DNA of 64,000 nt, taken from NCBI GenBank assembly GCA_963383645.1, contig OY726560.1:68325023-68389022 (forward strand). The letters run 5' to 3'. A program made the position numbers and the translations under genes. Shown here piece after piece: positions 47,008-58,459 of the stretch; the first letter of the stretch is position 1; the number at the start of each line of letters is the position of its first letter. This DNA is from Muscardinus avellanarius. Lineage: Eukaryota; Chordata; Mammalia; Rodentia; Gliridae. The notes beneath the pieces are model-generated. The model was not told the DNA's origin, made no database searches, and was given only the letters and a program-made list of their open reading frames with translations.

Positions 47008-47578
47008 CATTAGAGATTGAAGGAAAAAATGGCGGCCGCTGAAAAGGACAAGCATTCCTCGGGGAAGCCCTGGACACCAGATTTTGGTTTAATATCGGAT
47101 CGGGACAATGTAAGGAGACAGTTCCAGCCATGACTTCCTATCTAGAATACAGGAGAGAGAGTGGATAATGGCAGAATTAGAAGCAAGATGACAAGGAGGT
47201 GCCTGCCACACAAGAAAAATGATTTTTGGAAGAACATCCTAGAAGGGATTAGAGAAAAGACCACTTCAGCCATGTATTCTGGGGACTCTTAACAACATAC
47301 CTTGTAAGAAAAATGACCTGGGCATGTTGGAGGGAGCCAAGCAGTGCCGGGCGGGGAGCTGAGTCATGCGTCCGGGGAACTCAGTGCACCTGGCCACCAC
47401 ACTCCTCTGTGCTGCACCGGGGGCCGCGATGTGCTCAGAACAGCAGATACTGCTCTATGTGGCGAGGCTGTGGGCCTCTGCTCTTGGAAGGGAGATAAAA
47501 TTCATTGCTGCTGAGTGCTTGACCTCACAACCTCTTCAAAACACACATACTGTCTTCTATTATTAAAAATATATATAT
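47008..47578 (+). mobile_element. GC-rich retroelement A with YY1-like start and A-rich 3' end
   Basis: It starts near aaaaaatggcggccgctgaa and has a GC-rich body (about 47330-47480). Its last ~240 bp (about 47335-47578) match in order the end of element B: gaacagcaga (47447), gga-gggaga(t/c)aaaattcattg (about 47490), (g/a)tcacaacctcttcaaaac, acatactgtcttctat, then attaaaaa. A 34-codon frame from ATG 47029 (MAAAEKDKHSSGKPW...) stops at TGA 47131; I could not match it to a gene. It is probably an older relative of element B. Confidence 0.5.
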
Positions 47579-48714
47579 TGGAGAGGGGCCAAGATGGCGG
47601 TGGCGGCAGCCAGGAGATGCAGACAAATTCTATCCAATTCACCTGGAACTTTTGGAAATAAATCCCCATGAAGGGTGACTGCCCCTGCCGCACATGCTTA
47701 AGAATTCTAGACATCATATCATGTAAGGAAGGAGCTCAGCAGAGAACCAGGAGGTAGGCAGCTGCGGTGGCACGGCAGCTCAGCTGTGCTGGCAGCAGAG
47801 GTGGAGGCTGTTATTTTGGAGAGGCAGAGATCTGATTCAACACACCTTGATCTTCTGAAGAAATTTCCCCAAAGGTAGAATGCTACCACCGCACATGCTC
47901 AGGAATTCTGAACATGCAGTGTGGGAAAAGTGTTTGGGAGAGAATTGAGATGGTGGAGGCAGTGGCAATGGCAGTAGACAGTATTTAGGAGAGGCAGAGA
48001 TCTGATTCAATCCACCATGATCATTTGAAGAAATCACCCCAAAGGTAGAAGTCTACCGCCGCACATGCTCAGGAATTTGGGGCAACATGCTGTGTGAACA
48101 AGGTGCTCGAAAGAGAACTGAGATGGCAGTGGCAGCAGCAATGGTGGTCAGTATTTGGTAGAGACAGAGATTCAATCCAATTCACCTCATAATTTTAAAG
48201 AAATGTCCTTAAACATATACTGCTATTGCCACACATGTTTGGGAATTCTGGAAAACAAACTCTGTGGGAAAGGTATTCAGGAGAGAACCAAGATGGCAAT
48301 GGCAGCAGTGGCAGTGGTGGTGGCCAGAATTTGGAGGGGCACACAGATCCAGTCCAGTCCACCTTGCGTCTTGGAGGAAATCTACTCAAAAGTAGACTGA
48401 CTGTTTCTGCCACACATGCTCGAGAATTCTGGACAACATGCTAAGTGGCAAAGGGTTTGGGGGGTATCAGAGGGGGCCCTGCAGAGCCGGAATGGGCCTA
48501 CATGCTGTGTGTTCTGGGAGTCATCAGCCCTCATGGCCACCGTGATCCTTTGTGCAGAGTAGGAGGCCAGGGTGCATGTGGAACAGCAGAGCCTGTTTTC
48601 CGAAGTGAAGCTATGGACTTTGGAGGGAAGACAAAATTTATTGCCACTAGGTATTTGGGGTCCCAGCTTTTGCAAAAGACATGTATTGCTTTCTCATATT
48701 AAAAAAAAAAAAAC
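47579..48714 (+). mobile_element. SVA-like composite retroelement B: five tandem monomers, unique 3' domain, poly(A)
   Basis: It begins ggagaggggccaagatggcgg, close to the YY1-containing 5' start known from L1 elements. Five units of about 160-200 bp start near 47581, 47740, 47938, 48111 and 48281. They share gagagaac..agatggc(a/g)gtggcag, aggcagagatc, a gaagaaat...ccaaaggtaga block and cacatgctc(a/g)(g/a)gaattct. A ~250-bp non-repeated 3' domain follows (from about 48463), ending in A13 (48701-48713). No ORF has family signals, so it would depend on L1 in trans. The name is descriptive: there is no homology claim to primate SVA. Confidence 0.6.
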
Positions 48715-48720
48715 TGGAAG

Positions 48721-49000
48721 AATGCTGGGTATGGTGGTGCATGCTTATAATCCCTGCGCTTGGGAGGCAGAGACAGGAGGATCGCGCTGGTTTGAGGCTA
48801 GCCTCACTGGCTTAAGAGAGCCTGTTTCCAAATTAAAAAAATATCTATGATAGATTTTTTATGTATATATGAAAATATGTATATATGTATATATATATGA
48901 ATATATATATATTTATATTTATATATATATGAGATATGAGAGAGGTTTCCGGGAGTATAGCCTGGAGGTAGAAGGGTTTCCAGGAACCCCAGTGCCACGA

Positions 49001-49064
<64 letters not shown>

Positions 49065-49066
49065 AA
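48721..49066 (+). mobile_element. B1-dID SINE with (TA)n expanded linker and (GAAA)n tail
   Basis: The B1 head is at 48723-48828 and the ID part at about 48947-48998. Between them the normal short A-rich linker has grown into about 100 bp of TA-rich sequence (48840-48940). The tail is (GAAA)n (48999-49065). Confidence 0.88.
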
Positions 49067-49089
49067 AGGAAGGAACATGTGTAGATGAC

Positions 49090-49995
49090 CTGCACATAGT
49101 GACAGAGACCAGAGCCTGATGCACAGCAAGGCTGGTGCCAGGGACTCTGAGGCCAGGATAGGAGTCTGCCAGGCAGCCAGGCTGGTGCCGGGGCCAGTGA
49201 GGCTGGGATTGAAGCCTGCCGTGAGGCAAGGCCGGTACTGAGGCCTCTGTCTGAGGCTGGGATTGGAGCCTGCCGAGGGGTGAGGCTGATGGCAGGGCCA
49301 ACAAGGCAAGGATCAGAGCCTACCATGAGGCAAGGCTGGTGCTTGTGCCTCCGAAGCCAGGATAAGAGCCTGCTGAGGGGTTAGGCCAGTGCCAGGGTCA
49401 GTGAGCCTAGGATTGGAGAATGCCATGAGGCAAGGCCAGTCCTGGGGCCTCTGAAGCTGGGATCAGAGCCTGCTGAAGGGTTAGGCCAGTGCTAGGGCCT
49501 GCCTGGCCGGGATTGGGGCCTGCCTGGCTGGGATTGGGGCCTGCCATGAGGCAAGGCCGGTGCTAGAGCCTCCAAGGCTAGGATTAGATTCTGTCATGAG
49601 GCAAGGCCAGTGCTAGGGCCTTTGAGGCCGGGTTCAGAGCCTGCTGAGGGGTGAAGCCGGTGGTGAGGCCAGAGAGGCCGGGATCAGTTGGATCCTGCCA
49701 TGAGCCAAGGCCAGGGATGGGGCTTCTGAGGCCAGTATCGGAGCCTGCCGAGAGGTGTGGCCAGTACCTGTGTCAACAAGGCTGGGATAGGAGCCTGCCA
49801 AGCAGTGAGGCCGTAGGTGGAGCCAGCAAGGCCAGGATAGGAGCTTGCCTTAAGGCAATGCTGGTTCTGGAGGCTCCGAAGCCAGTATCGGAGCCTGCCA
49901 TGAGGCAAGGCTAGTGCCGGAATCAGTGAGGATGGAATCAGAGCCTGCCAGGTCACCATGCAGGTGCCGGGGCCTTCAAGAGTGGGATTGAAACT
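49090..49995 (+). repeat. ~53-bp GC-rich minisatellite, about 17 units
   Basis: Units of 50-56 bp revolve around gg(a/g)at(t/c)(a/g)gagcctgcc. Two types mostly alternate: one with tgaggcaaggc...cct(c/t)(t/c)gaagc, the other with gaggggt(g/t)aggc...ccag(t/c)gaggc, suggesting a ~106-bp dimeric higher-order unit. ORFs of 87-166 codons on both strands are products of the repeat. Confidence 0.85.
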
Positions 49996-50019
49996 TGCAA
50001 TGTGGTGTACACAGAGAAA

Positions 50020-50342
50020 AATCACAGAAAATAAAAAAACAGATGCTCTCCCTAATATGCAAAAACTAGGAAGAAATGGGTAATAGGAGGAGATGTAGTT
50101 GAAGAAAGGGCCCTATGGAGGAGCAATTAAGGTGACCAACCAGAGGGGATGGGATGGGGGAAGATGGAATATCTTTAAAACCCATGATGTATGTGAACAA
50201 ATATATCAAATTTAATCACCAAATCAAGCATGGGATTGAGGAAGGGGGAGGGAATGGGATGGGGATTAGATAAAGCTAATTGGATGATGTGTGCTTATAT
50301 GTCCTCACAAGTCTTGTATTCCATTGGGATGTTTGACTACAA

Positions 50343-50343
<1 letters not shown>
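50020..50343 (+). mobile_element. L1 3' UTR fragment
   Basis: gaagaaatgggtaataggagg, gaggagcaattaaggtgacc, gggaatgggatggggattag and cattgggatgtttgactaca match the L1 tail at 61490-61770. It directly follows the minisatellite and leads into (TA)n. Confidence 0.85.
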
Positions 50344-50379
<36 letters not shown>

Positions 50380-50395
50380 TATATATATATATATA

Positions 50396-50443
<48 letters not shown>

Positions 50444-50455
50444 TATATATATATA
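50344..50455. repeat. (TA)n microsatellite
   Basis: About 110 bp of TA repeats with rare G interruptions, in the place of the L1 A tail. Confidence 0.95.
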
Positions 50456-50456
50456 T

Positions 50457-50665
50457 GCTGGGCGTGGTGGCGCATGCTTGTAATCCCCGCGCTTGGGCTG
50501 CGGAGATAGGAGGATCGCGCAGGTTCGAAGCCAGCCACACTGGCTTAAGAGACCCTGTTTCCAAATAAAAAGTATAAAATAGGTCTGGGGGTGTAGCCCG
50601 GAGGTAGAAGGGCTTCAAGGAACCCCAGTACCACCAAAACCAAAACCAAAATAAAACAAAAAAAG
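50457..50665 (+). mobile_element. B1-dID SINE
   Basis: Near-consensus: gctgggcgtggtggcgcatg to ggaaccccagtaccacc, A-rich tail. Confidence 0.93.
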
Positions 50666-50669
50666 AACA

Positions 50670-53535
50670 ACAATATAACACATTAGCAGTAGCACTAAGT
50701 TCAAGCTCTAAGGCTGATTCCTTGTTCAGAACTCTTTCCACGTACATTTACTAAATTGTAAATTCAGTAGAACAATTTTTTTAGCTGTCCCTTAATGCAC
50801 CACTGAGTCAACCCCAGTTAGTACTCAGCACCCCATCCAATCAAGGGGCCTCTGCAGAGTCTCCCTCCCCTGAGAATAAGTAATCAGTCATCCACTCAAC
50901 AATCTGCATTGCTATGCTTTTTAAACACATCCTGCCTCAGGGTTGACTGTGCAGCATCCTTTTCAAGTCAGTGACTGTGACAATAGACAGGCAAGGAAAA
51001 GGAAATATCTGTAGCAAACTGTGTTCCAGGACTCCTGGGTGGAAGAGGCTCTAAGTGAGTGTCTGTGGTCTCGGGCCCTGCATGTGGGACTCAGCTGACT
51101 GGGCTTTTCTGAGCTCCTCCCTCTAGATGCATCATTTTCAATGAGGCTGCCATACCCACAACAAGCACTGGAATCTTTATTCTTGGTCTAAAGGAACACT
51201 TTATACAAATAAATATACTTTCCTTTAACTTTTATGATCACAGAAACTTAGACTGCAAAGAGAGCTGGCACTGAACCTCAGCCCTGTTCTAAATATTAGT
51301 GTGAACTTTGGCAGCTTCATTTACCTGGGTATAGTTTTATTTATAAAATGAAGATAATTTTACATTAAGTGTTCAAACCAAGATTAGAGATTATGTATTT
51401 CAAAATACTGGGATAGTGCCTGAAATGAAAAGTAGACAATATAAATCTTTTTCTGAGAGATTCCTCCTGCCCCTGGGTCCAAATGTTAACATCAGAAGCC
51501 ACAGGAGAAAGAAAAAAAAAATCCAGCCCATTTAACTTTGGTAGTCAACCTTCACAGCCTTCAACTGCAAACTTTTAACTGGTTTTTTTTTTACAAGTAG
51601 TCATCCAAAGAGAGAAATAGAGACATGTATCTTGACCTTCCTTTAGATTTTCAAAGTCTGTGAGGGTTAAACCATAGTATTTGTATGTGATCCTACAAAC
51701 GATGTGTAGGTTTCATACAGACATGGCAACTCCCTCCTATCCCTAGTGCTTCTCCCTATTTTTCTGGTTAGAGGAGCAAGATCCTCAGTGTCTCTGTGCA
51801 TCAGATATACAATTCCAAGTAGAAAGTGAACGGCATGTTAGCGTCGCATCCCAGGACCTGGAAAGAGTCTGTCATTATGCATCTATTTTTTCAGCTGTGT
51901 GGTCAGTGATCAGATACTGATAGCTTAGGATCAGCCATAATGACAGTATTTATACTATAATCTTGCAAATATGCCACAAATCTGGGCATTTTATTGGAAG
52001 AAAGAGGCTAATGTAACATCCTACCAGGTATGACTTTAGCATAGCTTTATCCCTGCACTGATACCTATGGTGTCTACCAAATATCAAAGGTAGGCTGTTT
52101 ATGATTTAACTTTGATATTTACTAGAGGGGAAGGAATTAATATAGCATTTCACACTTCATCATGTTCTTCATGCATATTGGAAATGTATGTGCTTAATGG
52201 CTCTGGAAAAAAATGTTAACACAAAAACATCAGTGCCACTGACGGGTGAAATAATCACACAAACTTCACAAAGGTTTATGCTGAGGAGGCCTGTGCATCA
52301 CTCCAAACCTCTTTGCTTTGGCTATCACGCTGGAAATCTCACAAACTTGGGCCGGCGATGGAGATTTCCAGTGCATCATGGGTTTGGCTCTGTTAAGAAC
52401 ACCGCAAACTGGGCTTCACTTTCTTCTGTGGTAGTCTTTGCTTCCGAGTCCACAAGAACCATGCAGTAAAAGAATCAGGCAAACAAAACAAGAAACATGC
52501 AAAGGAAAACAGGAAGGGAATTTGACCAATGACTTCAGCCCTCAGGAGGATCTGGTTTGATTTTCATGGCAAGTGCTCTTGTGTAGTTTAGACCAACTCC
52601 AGCTCACCCCATTCTCTTTCATCTGCTCACATTCCACTCAGCAAGATTGTCACGCAGAGATGCAGAGCTGATGCCATGAATTTCGTTCTTTGGCTTGTGT
52701 CTGCTCATACAAGGAGCCCTGGTGAGAGACCATGAACCTGCCTCTGGCACCAGTTAACTTGGCAAATGAAGACCTTCAGCTTTTGCTTTCGCTAAAGCAG
52801 AATTGGTGTGTTTCTCAGGCATCTGTGATCAGAACATACATAGATAGCACTTTACTTGCTCCCTAAGTATGATATGTTCTGTTGAAATGCAATTATAAAA
52901 AATAATCAGGGAGCAACTTGTCTTTACCAAAGACACTCATTCCAGAATCAGAGATGCACACAAGATAGCAGAAATGCAGGAGTTGATGCTGATGCAGGAA
53001 GTCCTTTCCACTCCTGTCCAGTCGAAGGTTCCTTCTAACAGCAATGGAAACAAAATGTCATACGTAGTTTACCACAAGATTCAAGAAAAAATAAGGTGCA
53101 ACTGGATGGAGGCATCCAGCAATGTCAGGGAATGAAGTACCAGGCTGGGAATTGGTGCCAGGATCAGCCATGATCTTTCTTTAGATCCTTCGAAGTTAAA
53201 GCTGAGTGTGGCTCCATATGTGAACTTCTTCACCTTCACTACACAGCAAAGAGTTTGGCCTGCTTGCTTCCAGGAAGGTACCTACTATTTTGATCCACAG
53301 ATTGCCTTTGGATACCTGTGCCCTTTAGACCTGCTTGGAACTGTGCATATATCACTGTCTGCTGAAAATTCTGAATTACAGAAATGGAAAAGAATAGGAA
53401 ATCTATTTCTCTAAAGACCAGAAAACAATCCTTCATATTTGCTTTGAATTTTCTGCTACTTAGACTTTGCCTAATCAAAGAGAAAGTGATACAGTTAGCC
53501 TCTTATAGGTTCTACAGCTGGTAACTTCCTTTCTT
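50670..53535. other. No gene recognised; apparently single-copy DNA
   Basis: This is the longest stretch here without obvious interspersed repeats. ORFs at 52188-52469 (93 codons) and 53208-53414 have no recognised motif. No convincing exon was found. Confidence 0.4.
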
Positions 53536-53538
53536 TCC

Positions 53539-53569
<31 letters not shown>

Positions 53570-53752
53570 GGTGGTACTGGGGTTCCTGGAAACCCTTCTA
53601 CCTCTGGGATACATTCCCAGACCTATTATATACTTTTTTATATTTGGAAACAGGGTCTCTTAAGCCAGCGTGGCTGGCTTCGAACCTGCGCGATCCTCCT
53701 GTCTCTGCCTCCCAAGCATGGGGATTACAAGCGTGTGTCACCTCGCCCGGCT
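53536..53752 (-). mobile_element. B1-dID SINE
   Basis: Perfect target duplication gtaacttcctttctt (53521-53535; 53754-53768); T-run about 28 nt. Confidence 0.95.
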
Positions 53753-53984
53753 CGTAACTTCCTTTCTTGATGAGCCAATGTACTTGCAGAAACCGATGAA
53801 GAGTTGTGGAACCTAGTGGTCATATCTTTGACTTCACACATTGAGGTTCAAATTTTGGCTCCTTATGTATGTCCCTAATACTGAATTTCCCCATGCACCA
53901 ATAAAAGTATATTTTTAAAAGATGACTAAAAGTATAATTACTACTATCAAAATAAAAATCACTACCATTCACTTAGCACTTATT

Positions 53985-54300
53985 GTATCCCTTATATACC
54001 GAATGTTTGTCACCCCCCCCCCAAGTGTATGTTGAAGCTATAACCCAAATGTGATGGTGTTTGAAGGAAGGCCTTTGGTCTAAATGAGTCATGAGGCAGG
54101 GCTCCCATGATGGGGATTAAAGTCTTTACAGGACAAAAGAGACCAGAGATTTGGGACCACACCAGAACCTGACCATGCCAGTGCACTGATCTCAGACCGA
54201 GAGCCTCCAGGATGGTGAGATAGGGATCTCCATTACCAAGCCATCCAATTGATGGTATTTTGTTATAGAGGCTGTAAAACAGTATCTGTCACTAAGAGTA
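53985..54300 (+). repeat. LTR-like mammalian repeat
   Basis: ccgaatgtttgtcacccccc...gtatgttgaagctataaccc...tgtgatggtgtttg...ggtattttgttatagaggctg. Same family, opposite strand, as 45690-46015. Confidence 0.6.
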
Positions 54301-54538
54301 TTAAGTATATTGCTTTATTTAATCTTTATAAAAACCTAATTTGTGAATATTCCTGTGTTGTAGCTTTTTGGCAAGGTGAGTAAAAGCAGAGGACTAAGAC
54401 ATGGTAGGCTGAAGCCTCTGTCTCCATTGGTGGTGAGGGCCACCAATGTACTCAGAAGGCTCATAGACTCAGAGCCTCATAGAACTGTGGTGATGATTAA
54501 AGGACCTAATAGAGACAAGGCACAGCAGACAGCCCTGC

Positions 54539-55215
54539 TGCTATAGTCTGGATATAGAACCCCCCTCCCCCCAGAAAAGCTCAGGTAGTGGCAATGCAAA
54601 AATGTTTGGTGGTAAGCTGGGTGTGGTGGCGCACGCTTGCAATCCCTGCACTTGGGATGCTGAGACAGGAGGATCGCACAGGTTCGAAGCCAGCCTCAGC
54701 TACTTAGTGAGGCTCTCAGCAACTTAGTGAGACTCTGTTTCCAAATAAAATATAAAATAGGTCTGGGAGTATAGCCCAGAGGTAGAAAAGCCCCTGGGTT
54801 CCACCCCCAGTACCATCACCACAAAAAAAAAAAAAAAAAAATGTTTGGTGGTAAAATCATTGATTCAGGTATATAACCCTATCAGTAGATAAGTCAATTG
54901 GATTAGTCATTTGAATGGACTTACTAGGTGGTAAAGTGAGTGGGTAGGGATGGCTAGAGATGGTAGCTCACTGGGGCACAGCCTTGGGGATCATACATGT
55001 CCATGGTCCCTTCCTTTGGCCCTTTCTCTGCTTTTCTCCGCCATGCTATGCCATGCCATGCCACCATGATGGCTCTGGATGCCACATGCCACCATGATGT
55101 TTCTGCCTGGAGCCAGCTAGCTCTGGTCTGAAACTGTGAGCCCAGTAAACCTTTCTTTCCCTAAGTTGTTCTTGTCCACTATTTTGGTCACAGCAATGAG
55201 AAATGTAACTAAAAC
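54539..55215 (+). repeat. MaLR-like LTR split by a SINE
   Basis: Starts tgctatagtctggatataga and ends gtaactaaaaca (TG...CA). Late AGTAAACCTTTC resembles the MaLR polyadenylation region. The B1-dID SINE at 54615-54836 interrupts it. Confidence 0.6.
54615..54836 (+). mobile_element. B1-dID SINE
   Basis: Inserted in the LTR with target duplication aaatgtttggtggtaa (about 54599-54614; about 54838-54854). Confidence 0.95.
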
Positions 55216-56410
55216 ATCTGCTCAGCTTCCCAGTTACACAACAACAGCAATATCCTTGTACTTATACACAGAATAGTTAATTAGACTATCTAAATTTACT
55301 CAGTTTGTTTAACAAGTGTTAAGTACACATCTGTGAACAACAAATTATCCCTGCCTTTCCCTTTCAACAGTTCCTGTTTGGGCACAATCATGTTCTTTCT
55401 CATAAGAAAGCTACATGTTTAAATCTGGTTATCATTAACAAAGATCACTTATGTAGAATTTATTTTTTTCCACGACTTTTATAACAGTTACAAAAGTGTT
55501 TCCTGAGGCACAATATTCAGTTTTTGGAGCAAAATAAACCAAAGATAGAAAATAAGATGTTTAAAAAATCTTATTAGTGATATGTATTAAATTATACTAT
55601 TAGTTCCATGAAACCATATTTTATCGCTTGGGTCTACCTATGGTCATATCCCGTTTACTCCACTTAATAAACCTTGCTGCCTTGCAAAGCCAATTATCTT
55701 ATTTTCCATCTGAATTCTGATTCTATATGAAGGCTCTAAAGTCATTTAAATCCAAAGTCATAGAAAGATTAATGATATATAATCTAAATGAAACATAATG
55801 ACCATCTTACATAGATGTTAAATACAAAAGTGCTAAATTATTTCAAATTATGAGTAAGAAAATCTAGACTAAGTGAAGGAAATCCCTATTTTAAATTGAC
55901 ATTTAAATTTACCTTATGAATGCATCTGCAACCTATTTTTTTCAATATAAAACTGGCGCATTTTCTTTTAATGAACATAAGTTGTACTTTTTCTCAACTC
56001 TGAAGTATTAACATGACCTAGAACTGCATTGTTTTGGAGACATTATTTTTGTCAAGGAGAGAATTTGACTAGTGGCTCAAAATAAGCCACACTCTGCTAC
56101 AGTAACAACAACAGCAAAACTCTAATTTTAATGGCTGTAAAAACTTTGCTTCTCACTTATCTTTCCTGTCCAACACAAGACAGCAGAGCTCTGTTCTAAC
56201 AACCATGAGCCCGGACATGTTTAGATCTTGTCTTCTCATCTGATGATATCCAAGAACACTACAGCAGAAGATAAGCGTGCGGAGACCTCACATCTATTGT
56301 GAATACCATGGGCTGGAAGTGACATGTGCTACTTCCTCTTTGGTGGATCTAGTTATGTACCTTGCCTAACTGCAGAGAGTTAGGAAATCATCCATATGCC
56401 TCCCAGTTAA
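55216..56410. other. No recognisable feature
   Basis: AT-rich, apparently single-copy. Confidence 0.4.
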
Positions 56411-56424
56411 AAGAGGAGAATGAG

Positions 56425-56627
56425 CCCAGCATGGTGGTGCACACTTGTAATCCCCGCGCTTGGGAGGCAGAGACAGGAGGATCACGCAGGTTCAAAGCCA
56501 GCCACGTGCGTTGGCTTAGGAGACTCTGTTTCCAAATAAAAAATGTAAAAGTAGGTCTGGGCGTGTAGCCTGGAGGTAGAAGGGCTTCCAGGAACCCCAG
56601 TACCACCAAAAAAAAAAAAAAAAAAAA
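56425..56627 (+). mobile_element. B1-dID SINE
   Basis: Target duplication ggagaatgag (56415-56424; 56628-56637); A-tail of about 20. Confidence 0.95.
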
Positions 56628-57045
56628 GGAGAATGAGATAGGTTGTGCAATAGTAATGTATCACAGATCCAAATACAAAAATTTCACAGTGAATTCAAAC
56701 AAATAGTATTAAAAAGATGCTAAACCTTGGTTTATTTCTTGTACAAATACATACATGTGTATTCTCCATACTGACATACAAATTTCCATACAAGTTTAAG
56801 TCATTGACAATATCTCAATTATGCTCTAAAATATTTTCCTATATATGTTTAAATTTTACAAAATTCACAGTCATCCTTTCACACACAAAAAAATGCATGT
56901 GGTCAGCTAAACCTTGGGCAAGCTATTCAAGCAAATATTTGCTCTTCTCTAAAGGGCCTTTCAGACATAGGTATCATGTACTGTGATGGAAAAGGAAGGA
57001 TCATCAGGGTACTTGCAAGCTTTTTCAGAGCCTCCATTTGCATTA

Positions 57046-57243
57046 TTTATTTATTTTGGTATTCGGGATTAAACTCATGGGAATTCTATCTCTGAGCAAC
57101 AACTACCAAACCTATTTTATTTTTTGTTTGGAAAAAGTCTTATTAAGCTGCTGAAAGCTTTGGTAAGTTGCTGAAGCTGGCTTTGGACCTGAGAATTTCC
57201 TTTCTCAGCCTCCCAAGTACTGGGATCAACCACCATGTTCTAC
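57046..57243 (-). mobile_element. B1-dID SINE, old
   Basis: ttatttattttggtattcgg to gtactgggatcaaccaccatg; several internal losses. Confidence 0.8.
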
Positions 57244-57980
57244 TCAAAGCGTCCATGTTAAAACCATAGACTGACCATTTTCCCTAAAAAACCATATACA
57301 CACTATAGCACTATAACCTCAGCTTTGCCATGAGTGAGTCAAGTTCCAAAGAGAATTGCTGTGAGGCTAATGTACTGCTCACACATCATTGTATTACAAG
57401 TGTAGGGTTTCAGAGAGCACCCAGGATCCTACAGTCCACTGTATATGACAACTTTGAAGAGAGTGGCAAAAGCATTGCTGGTACTAATACTTAAATCCAC
57501 CTTGGCTTTGAGATTTGACATCATATCTTATGTTGGCTATCTGTAAGCATTGATTTCCCAAAACGGACAAAAAAGCTTCACAGAAATTTTACAAAAGCAA
57601 GCAAAACAGTGATCATAGGATCAATGCAAGTTGAGAAGCAACAGAAGTGAATAGTGTGGGCAAGCTGCCATGTGTAGAAGAGAGAGACCCCTGCATGGGG
57701 CAGTGGGCATTCACCTACTCTTTCTCTCACTTAGAGGACTGTCTCATATTGGAGTCCAGCAACTATCAATGGCCATTTTCCTTACAACCAAACAAAAATT
57801 TATGTTCAGTCAGTTTTAGCGAGAAAAAAAGATGATTATTAAGCATGCTGCAAATTAAAAACTAAACTAAGATAAACCAGCAAGACTAGTGCTTAAGCCT
57901 TCTCCTAAAGATGATAGTTGTCAATTTGTCACTTTTATCTAAAGAAATATGTTACGGTTAGATACAGAATTCTCCCTTAA
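57244..57980. other. No recognisable feature
   Basis: The ORF at 57647-57835 shows no motif. Confidence 0.4.
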
Positions 57981-57984
57981 TGTT

Positions 57985-58228
57985 TGGGGTTTATATAATT
58001 GCATCACGAAGGTTGTAATCCCAGCAGTGGATAAATCTAGGTGATGGTTAGAGGCCTTGGGGATTATATATGGCTCCTCTTTCCTCTGCTCAGTCTCTTG
58101 ATTCCGGCCTTCATCATGTAAAAAGCACAGCCGATGTGATCTCCCTCTCTTCGCCCACCACCATACCTTGAGATCCTCAGTCCCCAGTCTCATAGAGACT
58201 GAATGTGAAACTATAAGAAAATCAATCT
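57985..58228 (-). repeat. Possible MaLR-type LTR relic
   Basis: In reverse it reads like a decayed mammalian LTR/LTR-flank repeat; split from its right part by the next SINE. Weak evidence. Confidence 0.3.
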
Positions 58229-58455
58229 TTTTTTTTTTTTTTTTTTTTTTTTTGCGGTACTAGGGATAAAACCCAGGGACATTCTACCTCCGAGCTATAC
58301 CTCCAACCCTATTTTTTAATCTTTATTTTGAAACAGGGTCTCACTGAGTTGCAAAGGACCTCACTAAGTATTAGCTGAAGCTATCTGCAAACTGCAGTCT
58401 TCCTGTCTCAGCCTCCCAAATGCTGGAATTACAAGCATGCGCCACCACACCCAGC
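58229..58455 (-). mobile_element. B1-dID SINE
   Basis: Long T-run, gcggtactagggataaaacc to gccaccacacccagct. Flanks gaaaatcaatctt / gaaaaatcttctt are a likely degraded duplication. Confidence 0.9.
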
Positions 58456-58459
58456 TAGA

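Noticed and set aside
48804..49326. Overlapping ORFs of up to 166 codons on the minus strand
   Set aside because: Made by (GAAA)n and the minisatellite, both of period compatible with open frames.
49651..50025. Plus- and minus-strand ORFs in the minisatellite
   Set aside because: Repeat products with no domain signal.
50230..50747. ORFs of 112-136 codons
   Set aside because: Encoded by (TA)n and the B1-dID SINE.
52188..52469. 93-codon ORF in single-copy-looking DNA
   Set aside because: The longest candidate outside repeats, but no recognised motif, no splice context and a length expected by chance; noted only.
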